Part shown: positions 8,261 to 16,879 of the stretch, one piece after another
How positions within the stretch are numbered: position 1 is the first letter of the stretch
How the letters are laid out: each line of letters begins with the position of its first letter
Notes under the pieces: generated by a model
The model's database searches: none
Told to the model about the DNA's origin: nothing
The model's input: only the letters and a program-made list of their open reading frames with translations
Assembly: GCA_964556425.1 (NCBI GenBank)
Contig: CAZKWC010000001.1
Location: 50,648-114,647, forward strand
Reading direction: 5' to 3'
DNA: 64,000 bases
From: JALQUL01 sp964556425
GTDB taxonomy: Bacteria > Pseudomonadota > Gammaproteobacteria > Burkholderiales > Burkholderiaceae_C
Program-made: the position numbers and the translations under genes

Positions 8261-9331
8261 TCACTTTTCGTTTTTGAGGGATTTGCCATGTTCAGGAGAA
8301 GGCCACAAGCCTTTTGGTCTGACTAGCATAATAATAATCATGGCCAAAGCGATTAACAATTGGCGCAAGATTGACGCATCTAAACGACCGTCTGTCATGG
8401 ATTGCAAAGGACCAGCCACATAACGTAAAACTTCAGGTAATGCGGATAATAAAATCGCACCTAAAACTACACCAGGCAAATGACCCACGCCACCTAAAAC
8501 CACCATTGCTACAATCATGATTGATTCTGTCAAGCTGAATGATTCTGGGGAAATAAAGCCTTGGAAAGCTGCAAACATAGTGCCTGAAATGCCACCAAAA
8601 GTTGCACCCATACCAAAGGCCAACAACTTCATGTTACGGGTGTTAATACCCATGGCTTTGGCAGCAATTTCGTCTTCACGAATCGCCATCCAAGCACGAC
8701 CAATACGTGACAACTCAAGGCGGTGAGAAATAATAACCGTGATAACCACAAGCGCTAAAAATAAATAATAGTATTGAGTGACTGAAAATATTTCAATTCC
8801 TGCAAACTCATTCTTTTTACTAAAATCAAGGCCAAATAAACTAACGCCGTCAATTGGGCTAACACCACGTGGGCCGTTGGTAATTTTGTCTTGGTTGTTT
8901 AAGAAAACACGAATAATTTCACCAAAACCTAAAGTCACAATAGCGAGGTAGTCGCCACGTAATTTAAGCGTAGGTGCACCCAACAAAACACCAAAAATAC
9001 CAGCCAAAATAGCAGCAAAAGGTATGGTTAGCCAAATCGAATAATGGATTCCATCTGGGAAGGTGGCTGCTAATTCGGGGAAGGCATCTAATAATTGAGG
9101 AGAAGCCATTAAACCGTAAAGGTAAGCACCTACCGCAAAGAAGGCGACATAACCCAAGTCTAATAAACCAGCATAACCGACCACAATATTAAGGCCAACT
9201 GCTAACAACACATAGAGTAAAGCCATATCGGCAATACGAACCCATGCACTACCAAATGGTTGTAGTAAAAAAGGTAATATTAATACCAATAAAGTACCAA
9301 TAATCCAGGTTGATTTTTTATTTAAATTCAT
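8261..9331 (-). CDS. livM: Branched-chain amino-acid ABC transporter permease LivM
   Basis: 356-aa inner-membrane permease with about ten hydrophobic segments. Family blocks: GLNIVVGYAGLLDLGYVAFFA (split GLNIVVGYAG / LLDLGYVAFF), APTLKLRGDYLAIVTLGFGE, GRAWMAIREDEIAAKAMGIN and GGVGHLPGVVLGA. Start supported by AGGAGAC upstream. Works with LivH as the membrane channel. Confidence 0.94.
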   Translation of the reverse strand: MNLNKKSTWIIGTLLVLILPFLLQPFGSAWVRIADMALLYVLLAVGLNIVVGYAGLLDLGYVAFFAVGAYLYGLMASPQLLDAFPELAATFPDGIHYSIWLTIPFAAILAGIFGVLLGAPTLKLRGDYLAIVTLGFGEIIRVFLNNQDKITNGPRGVSPIDGVSLFGLDFSKKNEFAGIEIFSVTQYYYLFLALVVITVIISHRLELSRIGRAWMAIREDEIAAKAMGINTRNMKLLAFGMGATFGGISGTMFAAFQGFISPESFSLTESIMIVAMVVLGGVGHLPGVVLGAILLSALPEVLRYVAGPLQSMTDGRLDASILRQLLIALAMIIIMLVRPKGLWPSPEHGKSLKNEK

Positions 9332-9343
9332 TGTGATGTCTCC

Positions 9344-10273
9344 TTAGGCTCGGTCTGCAACACGTTCGCCTAATAGTCCTGAAGGACGTATCGTCAACAT
9401 GATGATTAACAAAATAAAGGCAAAAATATCGGAGTAATGACTACCAAACATTCCACCTGTTAAGTCGCTGATATAACCTGCGCCCAATGATTCAATAAGG
9501 CCCAAAATAATGGCACCTACTACCGCACCTGCTAAGTTACCAATACCGCCCAAAACAGCCGCTGTAAAAGCTTTTAAACCTGGTAAGAAACCCATTGTGT
9601 GTTGTGCAGTACCATAGTTAGAGGCCCACATTACACCGGCTACTGCTGCTAAAACTGCACCAATAATAAAGGTGGCAGAAATGACTGCATCGGGTTTTAC
9701 GCCCATTAAACCTGCTACACGTGGGTTTTCAGAGGTGGCGCGCATTGCACGACCTAATTTGGTGTAATTAACCAACCACATCAAAATAGTTAATGAAATG
9801 GCAGTAACTGACAAAATCATCACTTGTGTAGGGGTAATAACCGCTTCGCCAATTTGGAAGTTGCTGTTAGAGAGTAAGGTTGGATAAGATTTATAGTTAG
9901 GTTTCCAAATAATCATGGCAACCGTTTGCAACAAAATCGACATACCAATAGCTGTAATAAGCGGAGCTAATTTAGGGCTGTTGCGCAAACGACTGTAAGC
10001 GAGTTTTTCAATAATGTAATTGAGACTTCCACAAACTACGCAAGCAATAAGTAGTGCCAACAATAAAATCAACCATCCGGGTGAAGTAGGCATAGACTCT
10101 TGCATGAGACCAATCATGGTCCAACTCGTAAGAGCGCCCACCATTAATACATCGCCATGAGCAAAGTTAATTAAGTTAATAATGCCATAAACCATGGTGT
10201 AACCTAGTGCGACAAGAGCATACATACTCCCTAGCACTAGCCCATTAATGACTTGTTGCAAAAAAATGTCCAA
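9344..10273 (-). CDS. livH: Branched-chain amino-acid ABC transporter permease LivH
   Basis: 309-aa permease; blocks GLVLGSMYALVALGYTMVYG, NFAHGDVLMVGA, RATSENPRVAGLMGV and GLKAFTAAVLGGIGNLAGAV are diagnostic of LivH. A TTG start (MDIFLQQ) is chosen because AAGGAG stands six bases upstream and the length then matches the family; the in-frame ATG 99 bases upstream would add an unrelated hydrophilic leader. First gene of the operon. No LivJ/LivK-type periplasmic receptor gene is nearby, so the receptor must be elsewhere. Confidence 0.93.
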   Translation of the reverse strand: MDIFLQQVINGLVLGSMYALVALGYTMVYGIINLINFAHGDVLMVGALTSWTMIGLMQESMPTSPGWLILLLALLIACVVCGSLNYIIEKLAYSRLRNSPKLAPLITAIGMSILLQTVAMIIWKPNYKSYPTLLSNSNFQIGEAVITPTQVMILSVTAISLTILMWLVNYTKLGRAMRATSENPRVAGLMGVKPDAVISATFIIGAVLAAVAGVMWASNYGTAQHTMGFLPGLKAFTAAVLGGIGNLAGAVVGAIILGLIESLGAGYISDLTGGMFGSHYSDIFAFILLIIMLTIRPSGLLGERVADRA

Positions 10274-10763
10274 ATTATTCTCCTTGAGTTGCCCGTAACC
10301 AATGTGTGAAACTTTGATGAAGTTTTCAACATTTGTCCGACAAGGTTGCACTGTGTTGTAGCGATGCTTCACATTGTGTATGAGTTCGCTAGCGTTAAAG
10401 CTGTGATTGTACCGACTACCTTAACGTTTGCTGACCTGAAATGAGGCATTTTTCTGGGGTTTACCCGCAATTTAGTCTATGTTTTTATTGCATGATGATA
10501 AACTCTTAATTCATAAGTTCTTCTAATAGTACAGCTTTAAACCCTTGTTTTTATTAGAATTAATAATCAAAATATGCTTTTTGAATGATTGGTTTAGCTA
10601 ATGTTAATTAGCTTTTATAAGTCTTTATTCGCCATTTGACGAAGTTAAATTTTTTTTTTGGAAATGCAGTTTTTCTGCCAAGTTGATTTTCAAAAAATAA
10701 TAGATGGGGAAGGTAAGGCGATCTGCTCATTATTCTCTTCAACAAGCGGTAGTGACTTCCAAG
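10274..10763. other. Noncoding stretch between livH and rarA remnant
   Basis: AT-rich sequence holding the livH promoter on one side and the former downstream region of rarA on the other. No ORF with coding character, RNA gene or repeat recognised. Confidence 0.45.
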
Positions 10764-10901
10764 TTAATTTTTGCCAGCCTCTTCATCTAATTTTTTTAAA
10801 AAGGCTAATTTTTCGACAATCTTGGCTTCTAAGCCTCGAGCTACAGGTTGATACCACCTTGGTTCTTCTATGCCGTCAGGTAGGTAAGTTTCGCCAGCAG
10901 C
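10764..10901 (-). pseudogene. Duplicated, diverged 3' end of rarA (46 codons)
   Basis: Read on the minus strand this encodes AGETYLPDGIEEPRWYQPVA…, then RGLEAKIVEKLAFLKKLDEE and AGKN-stop, matching the last 46 codons of the intact rarA (11972-12109) without a gap. The upstream 60 bases (10842-10901) match rarA at 59 of 60 positions; the terminal 78 bases differ at roughly a quarter of positions, many without changing the protein. No start codon or upstream part of rarA is present. It marks the far edge of the Fic module insertion. Confidence 0.88.
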
Positions 10902-10971
10902 CTAGGCAAGGCGGGAATAATCGCATTTGAGAAGTTATTTTTAATTGGTGTAAAAATAAAATAAAAAACAC

Positions 10972-11589
10972 TTATTGGGATGAGCTTAAATAAATTTGAA
11001 TAATTTTTTTCATTTTAGCTGGATTTCCCTCTAATCCAGTTATACAGGCCTCTTTCATAGCACTTTCACTTATTCCTTCCCAAGCAATTTTGTACCCAGC
11101 ATTTCTAGCTAATTGAGAAAGTAGTAGTCTTTGAGTACGCCCGTTTCCCTCTCTAAATGGATGAATTCTATTAAGCTCTATAAAAAAATCTGCAGCATAG
11201 GTAGCAAAGTCATTCTCATTAAGACCAATAAAATAGTTTTGAGATTTGCAACTTGCAAACAAGGAGTTCAATCGGTCTTCGATATTTTCTTGCGCTTCAA
11301 AGTGCGTGTTGCCCTTGGCGATGTCGACTGTGCGAAATTTTCCAGCCCAAGGATAAATCTCAAAAAAAATTTCACGGTGTATATTGATCAGAGAAGCGGT
11401 TGAAAACTCTTTAGGGGAGGCTAAGCTCAATAGGTTGCTGATGGCTAGCGCAGCCAATTCTGCCTCTACCTCATTCAAATCTTGGGTATTAGTTATCTCT
11501 AATTTATTTACTAAAACACCGTTTGCATGGCAGTAAGGGTCGTCGTCAAGGCTATAGCCTGCAACGTAATAATGATTTTCAGAGTTCAT
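10972..11589 (-). CDS. Fic domain toxin (AMP-transferase type)
   Basis: 205-aa protein with a complete Fic active site HPFREGNGRTQR (143-154): His143 is the catalytic base, Glu147/Gly-Asn-Gly form the anion hole and Arg151/154 bind phosphate. The upstream flap/target strand region IYPWAGKFRTVDIAKG (78-93) is also typical. Such enzymes usually transfer AMP to a hydroxyl of a target protein; VbhT/Fic toxins of this size target DNA gyrase/topoisomerase IV. No inhibitory (S/T)xxxE(G/N) motif in the protein itself, so it is class I, inhibited by a separate antitoxin; the preceding gene overlaps it by 4 bp (ATGA). The pair lies in an insertion at the rarA 3' end. Confidence 0.9.
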   Translation of the reverse strand: MNSENHYYVAGYSLDDDPYCHANGVLVNKLEITNTQDLNEVEAELAALAISNLLSLASPKEFSTASLINIHREIFFEIYPWAGKFRTVDIAKGNTHFEAQENIEDRLNSLFASCKSQNYFIGLNENDFATYAADFFIELNRIHPFREGNGRTQRLLLSQLARNAGYKIAWEGISESAMKEACITGLEGNPAKMKKIIQIYLSSSQ

Positions 11590-11837
11590 TCAACTGTATT
11601 TTTTACAGACTTTAAAGCTAACACCTTTGCTTTTGCCCGATTCAAGACCTCTTCTTTGGCTTGTTCATAGCTGATTAAACCATCTTCATTTCTTTGCAGC
11701 ACACTATAGCCAAAATTACTTAGTTTAATATTGTCAACCGCCAAAATAGCAACCGCTTGCTTTGCTCTCCAAGTTTTTAATTGTGGTTTCATATTCATAC
11801 TCATATTATTTACCAAAACTTTTACAACTTTTAGCAT
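11586..11837 (-). CDS. Putative antitoxin of the Fic toxin (VbhA-like)
   Basis: Up to 83 aa, immediately upstream of and overlapping fic by 4 bp, the usual place for the VbhA/YhfG-type inhibitor. The C-terminal half (EDGLISYEQAKEEVLNRAKA) resembles the 'GEIS.EEL' end of VbhA-like antitoxins. The canonical inhibitory helix (S/T)xxxE(G/N) is not present; the best-placed candidate is ILAVDN, which would be a degenerate form. Start is uncertain: ATG codons at 11837, 11804, 11798 and 11792 are possible, none with a strong ribosome site. Function inferred from position and size rather than a solid motif. Confidence 0.62.
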   Translation of the reverse strand: MLKVVKVLVNNMSMNMKPQLKTWRAKQAVAILAVDNIKLSNFGYSVLQRNEDGLISYEQAKEEVLNRAKAKVLALKSVKNTVE

Positions 11838-11971
11838 TTATATCACAAGTGAAAATTTACTCAAAATGTTAGTTGAGTAGAATGTGGTAGCTACAAAATT
11901 TTTTTTATTTGCATCGACTAGCAAGCATTCCCCAAACTTGAGCAATTTTTTATTCCTTATGTTCTTCGTCA

Positions 11972-13276
11972 TTATTGTTTACCGGCCTCTTCATCCCACT
12001 TCTTAAGCAGGTTCATCTTTTCTATAATCTTGGTTTCAAGTCCTCTTGGTACAGGTTGATACCACCTTGGTTCTTCTATGCCATCAGGTAGGTAAGTTTC
12101 GCCAGCAGCATACGCATTGGGTTCATCATGGGCATAACGGTAGGCGTGACCATAGCCAAGTTCTTTCATAAGTTTGGTGGGGGCATTACGTAAATGCACG
12201 GGAACTTCACGACTTTTATCGGTTTTAACAAAGGCTTTGGCTTGGTTGTAGGCGTTGTAACCGGCATTGCTTTTGGGCGCTATGCTTAAATAAATCACCG
12301 CCTGGGCTAGCGCTAGTTCTCCTTCTGGGCTGCCTAGTCGTTCATAGGTAAGGGCAGCATCATTGGCAATTTGTATGGCTCTGGGGTCGGCTAGGCCAAT
12401 ATCTTCCCAGGCCATACGCACAATGCGGCGGGCTAGGTATTTGGCGTCAGCACCGCCGTCTAACATGCGGGTAAGCCAATACAGGGCAGCGTCTGGGTGC
12501 GAGCCCCGTACCGATTTATGTAGGGCCGAAATTTGGTCATAAAAATTATCACCACCTTTATCAAAACGCCTAGCATTCAAACTTAGTGCATTTTGTAAAA
12601 ATTCAGCACTGATTTGCTGAATAGAGGCTGACCTTGCGGCGGTTTGGGTTTGCTCTAATAAATTTAAAAAACGCCTGGCGTCGCCATCGGCATAACCAAT
12701 AATAGTGTGAATGGCCGCTTCGTCAAATGCTAAATCAGCCAGTGCTGTTTGGTGAGCTTTATGAAAAAGTTGTTGAAGTTCTGCTTCACTTAAAGACTTT
12801 AAAACATAAACTTGTGCCCTAGACAATAGGGCAGAATTGACTTCAAAAGAGGGGTTTTCGGTGGTAGCACCAATTAGGGTAATAAGGCCAGATTCGGCAT
12901 AAGGCAATAAGGCATCTTGTTGTGATTTGTTAAAGCGGTGAATTTCATCGACAAACAAAATGGTAGATTTGCCTTGTTGTAAAAAATGTTCGGCTTGCTC
13001 CATGGCCTGGCGAATATCTTTTACACCTGAAAAAACAGCCGATAAAGCAATAAATTCGCAATTAAAACTTTTAGCCGTTAGCCTGGCCAATGTGGTTTTG
13101 CCTACTCCTGGTGGCCCCCAAAAAATCATGGAGTGAGCCTTACCCGATTGAAAAGCCAATTGCAATGGTTTGCCAGGGCCTAATAAATGACTTTGACCAA
13201 TTACATCAGATAGCTGATGCGGTCTGAGTGTTTCTGCAAGTGGTGCTAGTGGTTCAGAGTGAAACAAATCAGCCAT
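11972..13276 (-). CDS. rarA: Replication-associated recombination protein A (AAA+ ATPase)
   Basis: 434-aa clamp-loader-like AAA+ ATPase that acts at stalled replication forks. Walker A GPPGVGKTTLA (54-64), Walker B TILFVDEIHRFN (105-116), sensor 1 GATTENPSFE, sensor 2 region GDARRFLNLLE, and the C-terminal MgsA tetramerisation domain (KSVRGSHPDAALYW, RMLDGGADAKYLARR, DGIEEPRWYQP). Full length for the family. Follows lolA and ftsK on the same strand as in many betaproteobacteria. Its 3' end is duplicated 1.2 kb downstream, with the Fic module in between. Confidence 0.95.
   Translation of the reverse strand: MADLFHSEPLAPLAETLRPHQLSDVIGQSHLLGPGKPLQLAFQSGKAHSMIFWGPPGVGKTTLARLTAKSFNCEFIALSAVFSGVKDIRQAMEQAEHFLQQGKSTILFVDEIHRFNKSQQDALLPYAESGLITLIGATTENPSFEVNSALLSRAQVYVLKSLSEAELQQLFHKAHQTALADLAFDEAAIHTIIGYADGDARRFLNLLEQTQTAARSASIQQISAEFLQNALSLNARRFDKGGDNFYDQISALHKSVRGSHPDAALYWLTRMLDGGADAKYLARRIVRMAWEDIGLADPRAIQIANDAALTYERLGSPEGELALAQAVIYLSIAPKSNAGYNAYNQAKAFVKTDKSREVPVHLRNAPTKLMKELGYGHAYRYAHDEPNAYAAGETYLPDGIEEPRWYQPVPRGLETKIIEKMNLLKKWDEEAGKQ
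12050..12109 (-). repeat. 60-bp near-perfect direct repeat (partner 10842-10901)
   Basis: Part of the rarA coding sequence repeated in the same orientation at 10842-10901 with a single difference (A/G). The two copies bracket about 1.2 kb containing the fic/antitoxin pair and the divergent rarA tails. Confidence 0.9.
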
Positions 13277-13368
13277 GATGTAGGGTAGAGTTGGGGGCGG
13301 TGGGTAAGAACTTGAATTGGAACATTCACCTGAAAGAGTGGAAAGAACCTGTCAACTATAGTGCGGGT

Positions 13369-14124
13369 TTACTGTTGATAAACCTCGGCATTTTTGGGGG
13401 GCGTAAACACAAAACTATCGGGCTTGAGGGACGGGTTAATTTTGAAATTATTAAATACCAGACTTGAGTTTTTGCCAAAATTATCTTGAATTTGGAGCTG
13501 GCTTAATTCAATGCTATTACCCGACTTTTTTAAACCAATTTTGACTTGACTAATTGCCCCTTCTTTGTTTTTGGGAGTGGCAATTACCCAATCTAGGGCA
13601 TCGGTATTGACATCATTTTTTAAAACATAATCTTTTTCTAGCGCCTTAATCGAGCTAGCACTAGCAATTAAGCCCGCTGGTGAATTATTTAAAACAGCAG
13701 CTTGTTTTTGTGAGCTGACTTGGTTGAGTTCAGCATCGTAAGTCCAAAGCGTTTTACCATCCGCTACTATGAGTTGTTCGGAAGGTTTTTTATATTGAAA
13801 AACAAATTTTTGTGACTTACTAAACGCAAAATACCCAGTCGAAACGGCTGTTTTTTGAATACTTTTACCACCCTCTGTGCTTTTACCAGGAGAGACCACG
13901 GTTTGAGTAAAGTCGGCACTGGCAGTTTGCGTATTTTTTAAAAATAAATCTAGGGTGTTCAGGTTATCGGCCCAAGCCATACCACTACTTACAAAAAGGC
14001 AACTGGTGATGAGCCATTTTGTAAAATGAGGAGTGGTATTTAATAATAAATAGGATGGATGATTTTTCAATTGATTTTCCAAAAAGCGAGTTGCAAATAA
14101 AGGACTTTTAAAGTGATGAACCAA
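13369..14124 (-). CDS. lolA: Outer-membrane lipoprotein carrier protein LolA
   Basis: Periplasmic chaperone that ferries lipoproteins from the LolCDE exporter to LolB. A hydrophobic signal (WLITSCLFVSSGMAWA) is followed by the mature start ADNLNTLDLFLKNTQTASADFTQT. LolA-fold blocks: GYFAFSKSQKFVFQYKKPSE, LIVADGKTLWTYDAELNQV, then NNFKINPSLKPDSFVFTPP near the end. The longest frame starts at TTG and puts about 35 residues before the hydrophobic core, so the real start is probably nearer the signal peptide, but no ATG is available there. Between ftsK and rarA, the standard context. Confidence 0.88.
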   Translation of the reverse strand: MVHHFKSPLFATRFLENQLKNHPSYLLLNTTPHFTKWLITSCLFVSSGMAWADNLNTLDLFLKNTQTASADFTQTVVSPGKSTEGGKSIQKTAVSTGYFAFSKSQKFVFQYKKPSEQLIVADGKTLWTYDAELNQVSSQKQAAVLNNSPAGLIASASSIKALEKDYVLKNDVNTDALDWVIATPKNKEGAISQVKIGLKKSGNSIELSQLQIQDNFGKNSSLVFNNFKINPSLKPDSFVFTPPKNAEVYQQ

Positions 14125-14284
14125 CTAGTTGCCAACATCACGAGCCCTAAATAAATAGAAAGCGAGGATTTAAACTGCTTGTATTATTCATGTTTTTTGA
14201 AGAAAACGAATGAATCATTTTTTTTAATTGTGAGCAAATAATAAGGTCAGCAAGCAGTTTGAAGTGGGCTTGCCACTTGATTCC

Positions 14285-16858
14285 TTAATTATTATTTCGA
14301 TTGGGCACCAATAATTCTCGCTGCCCATTGCTGCCTATATTACTCACAATGCCCGCTTTTTCCATACTTTCGACAATTCTTGCCGATCGGTTAAAACCAA
14401 TTTTTAAATGACGTTGTAACAAAGAGGCGCTGACTCTTTTGGAGCTTACAAAAATTTCAACTGCCTTGTCATATAAAGGGTCTTGTTCACCATCAGTGCT
14501 AGCCCCAGTATTACCGCCCATGCCATCATCCGATTCGGAGGAGCCGTCTAAGACGCCGTCAATGTAGTCAGGACCAAAGGAGCGAGATTTAAGATCTTCT
14601 ACTACACGGTGCACTTCATCATCACTCACAAAAGCGCCATGTACCCTGATAGGAAAACCTGTACCACTTGGCATATAAAGCATATCACCCATGCCTAATA
14701 AAGCTTCCGCTCCCATTTGATCTAAAATAGTGCGACTGTCAATTTTACTGCTGACCTGAAACGCGATACGAGTGGGAATGTTGGCTTTGATTAAACCTGT
14801 AATCACATCTACGCTAGGGCGTTGGGTGGCTAAGATTAAATGAATCCCAGCGGCCCTAGCTTTTTGTGCCAAGCGTGCAATTAATTCTTCGATTTTTTTG
14901 CCCACTACCATCATTAGGTCGGCTAACTCATCAATTACCACCACAATATAGGGTAGGCGCTCGAGGGGTTCTGGCATATCGGGAGTGAGGCTAAAAGGAT
15001 TGGCCAAGTTGTGCCCTGCTGCTCTAGCTGCATCTATTTTGCTGTTGTAACCAGCCAAATTGCGCACGCCCATTTTACTCATGAGTTTGTAGCGTCGCTC
15101 CATTTCGGCAACGCACCAATTAAGGCCATTGGCCGCTTGCCGCATATCGGTTACTACTGGTGCTATTAAGTGGGGAATGCCCTCATAGACCGACATCTCT
15201 AACATTTTAGGGTCTATCATTAATAGACGAACATCTTTGGCATCTGCTTTAAAAAGTAGTGACAAAATCATGGCGTTAATGCCTACCGACTTGCCTGAGC
15301 CGGTAGTACCCGCTACTAAAACATGAGGCATTTTAATAAGATCAGCCACAATAGCGTTGCCAGAAATATCTTTACCTAAACCCATAGTCAGCATGGACTG
15401 ACCGTTTATATAGTTTTGCGAACCTAAAATTTCACTTAGGCGAATCGATTGCCTGCGTGTATTGGGTAACTCAAGTGCCATACAGTTTTTGCCTGGTATG
15501 GTTTCTATAACTCGAATAGAAATTAAGCTTAAAGAGCGGGCTAAGTCTTTAGATAAACCGACAATTTGAGAACCTTTGACCCCAGTGGCAGGTTCAATTT
15601 CATAACGAGTCACAACTGGCCCTGGCATGGCTGCCACTACTTTTACCTCGACTCCAAAATCTTTGAGTTTTTTCTCGATTAAACGAGATGTCATTTGCAA
15701 GGTTTCTGGCGATACCGTTTCTTGATTAGGCTGTGGAGCATCTAATAGGCTTAGAGACGGTAATTCTGTTGGATGTGCTACTGTAATAGGGGCATTTAAA
15801 ATGGGTGCTTGCTGTAGTACTTGATCGGCATTAGTGTAAGTAGTTGCAGGAGCCGATTGCGCTGGAAAATAGGCTGAACTTTGATCCTGTGCCAAGTCCA
15901 AATCAGAATTGTATTGAACATCATTGCTAAAGCTGGGACGTTCTGTGTGATTAGGATAGTTTTTGGCCAGCTCTTGATCGAGATCATCCCATCGTGAGGG
16001 AAAGTCTAGATGAGTTGCATTTTCTAATGCTGGTTCAAGGGCCTCGGTAGTCGTATGGTGATGGTTGACAACTTGATCGGATGGCAGAGAGTCATTTTGC
16101 AGTTCACGATCAAATAAATCAAGTGTAGGTTCTTTGCCTCGCTCTTGATAATAATGTGTTTCTCGGTCTTTAGCTGATTTTTTGCCAATCGCAATGTCGG
16201 TTTTTTTCTCGCGCCAAGCCGATAACAAGTCAATAATGAATAATAAAAATGATCCAACTGACTCACTCACCTTGGTCCAGGAAAAGCGGAAACACAATGA
16301 TAAAGAGGCAATTAAACCTAAAATACAAAACAAGGCTGCATAATTGAAAGTCAGTGTATTTTGTAAAAATGGACCGCTTATTAAGCCTAATACACCACCT
16401 GAGTTACTAGGTAAATTTACTTCCAAACGGTAAAGTCGAGACCACTCAAGTGAGGAGCTAAATAGTAATACCAATACAAGCCCTAAATATTGTCGCACTA
16501 ATAAAACAGGCTCCAATACTGTTTCAGAATTCTGAATTAACTTATGCTTGAGTTGCCGAATAAGATAAACTGATCTAAGCCATGTATAAATCACAAACAG
16601 CAAAATCCAATAAGCCGACATGCCAAACAAAAACAACAAAATATCAGCGACATATGCGCCTATAAAACCACCCCAATTATCTGAGATTTCAGTAAGACCG
16701 GTAGTGGACCAGGCTGAATCTGTCTGGTTATAGGTCATTAAAGACAGCAACAACCAAGCCCCGAAAGCAAAATAAATTAATAATGCAATCGGAGTGGGAT
16801 ACTGCCTATCTACAGATGATCTATTGTGTCTATTAAAAGAATTGGGCTTGCTCGCCAT
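14285..16858 (-). CDS. ftsK: DNA translocase FtsK
   Basis: 857-aa septal DNA pump that aligns chromosome dimers for XerCD resolution. N-terminal membrane domain with about four segments in residues 1-210, a hydrophilic linker to about 365, then the motor: Walker A GTTGSGKS near residue 515-522, Walker B IVVVIDELADLMM near 640-652, TQRPSVDVITGLIKANIPTR, and the C-terminal gamma winged helix (DPLYDKAVEIFVSSKRVSAS, RHLKIGFNRSARIVESME) that reads KOPS sites. Linker much shorter than in E. coli, as is usual outside enterics. 21 bp downstream of the Crp/Fnr gene. Confidence 0.96.
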   Translation of the reverse strand: MASKPNSFNRHNRSSVDRQYPTPIALLIYFAFGAWLLLSLMTYNQTDSAWSTTGLTEISDNWGGFIGAYVADILLFLFGMSAYWILLFVIYTWLRSVYLIRQLKHKLIQNSETVLEPVLLVRQYLGLVLVLLFSSSLEWSRLYRLEVNLPSNSGGVLGLISGPFLQNTLTFNYAALFCILGLIASLSLCFRFSWTKVSESVGSFLLFIIDLLSAWREKKTDIAIGKKSAKDRETHYYQERGKEPTLDLFDRELQNDSLPSDQVVNHHHTTTEALEPALENATHLDFPSRWDDLDQELAKNYPNHTERPSFSNDVQYNSDLDLAQDQSSAYFPAQSAPATTYTNADQVLQQAPILNAPITVAHPTELPSLSLLDAPQPNQETVSPETLQMTSRLIEKKLKDFGVEVKVVAAMPGPVVTRYEIEPATGVKGSQIVGLSKDLARSLSLISIRVIETIPGKNCMALELPNTRRQSIRLSEILGSQNYINGQSMLTMGLGKDISGNAIVADLIKMPHVLVAGTTGSGKSVGINAMILSLLFKADAKDVRLLMIDPKMLEMSVYEGIPHLIAPVVTDMRQAANGLNWCVAEMERRYKLMSKMGVRNLAGYNSKIDAARAAGHNLANPFSLTPDMPEPLERLPYIVVVIDELADLMMVVGKKIEELIARLAQKARAAGIHLILATQRPSVDVITGLIKANIPTRIAFQVSSKIDSRTILDQMGAEALLGMGDMLYMPSGTGFPIRVHGAFVSDDEVHRVVEDLKSRSFGPDYIDGVLDGSSESDDGMGGNTGASTDGEQDPLYDKAVEIFVSSKRVSASLLQRHLKIGFNRSARIVESMEKAGIVSNIGSNGQRELLVPNRNNN

Positions 16859-16879
16859 ACTGGATCACTTTTTGGAAAA

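Noticed and set aside
10658..10930. Plus-strand frame of 90 codons
   Set aside because: It runs antisense through the duplicated rarA end; the minus-strand reading is the one that matches a known protein.
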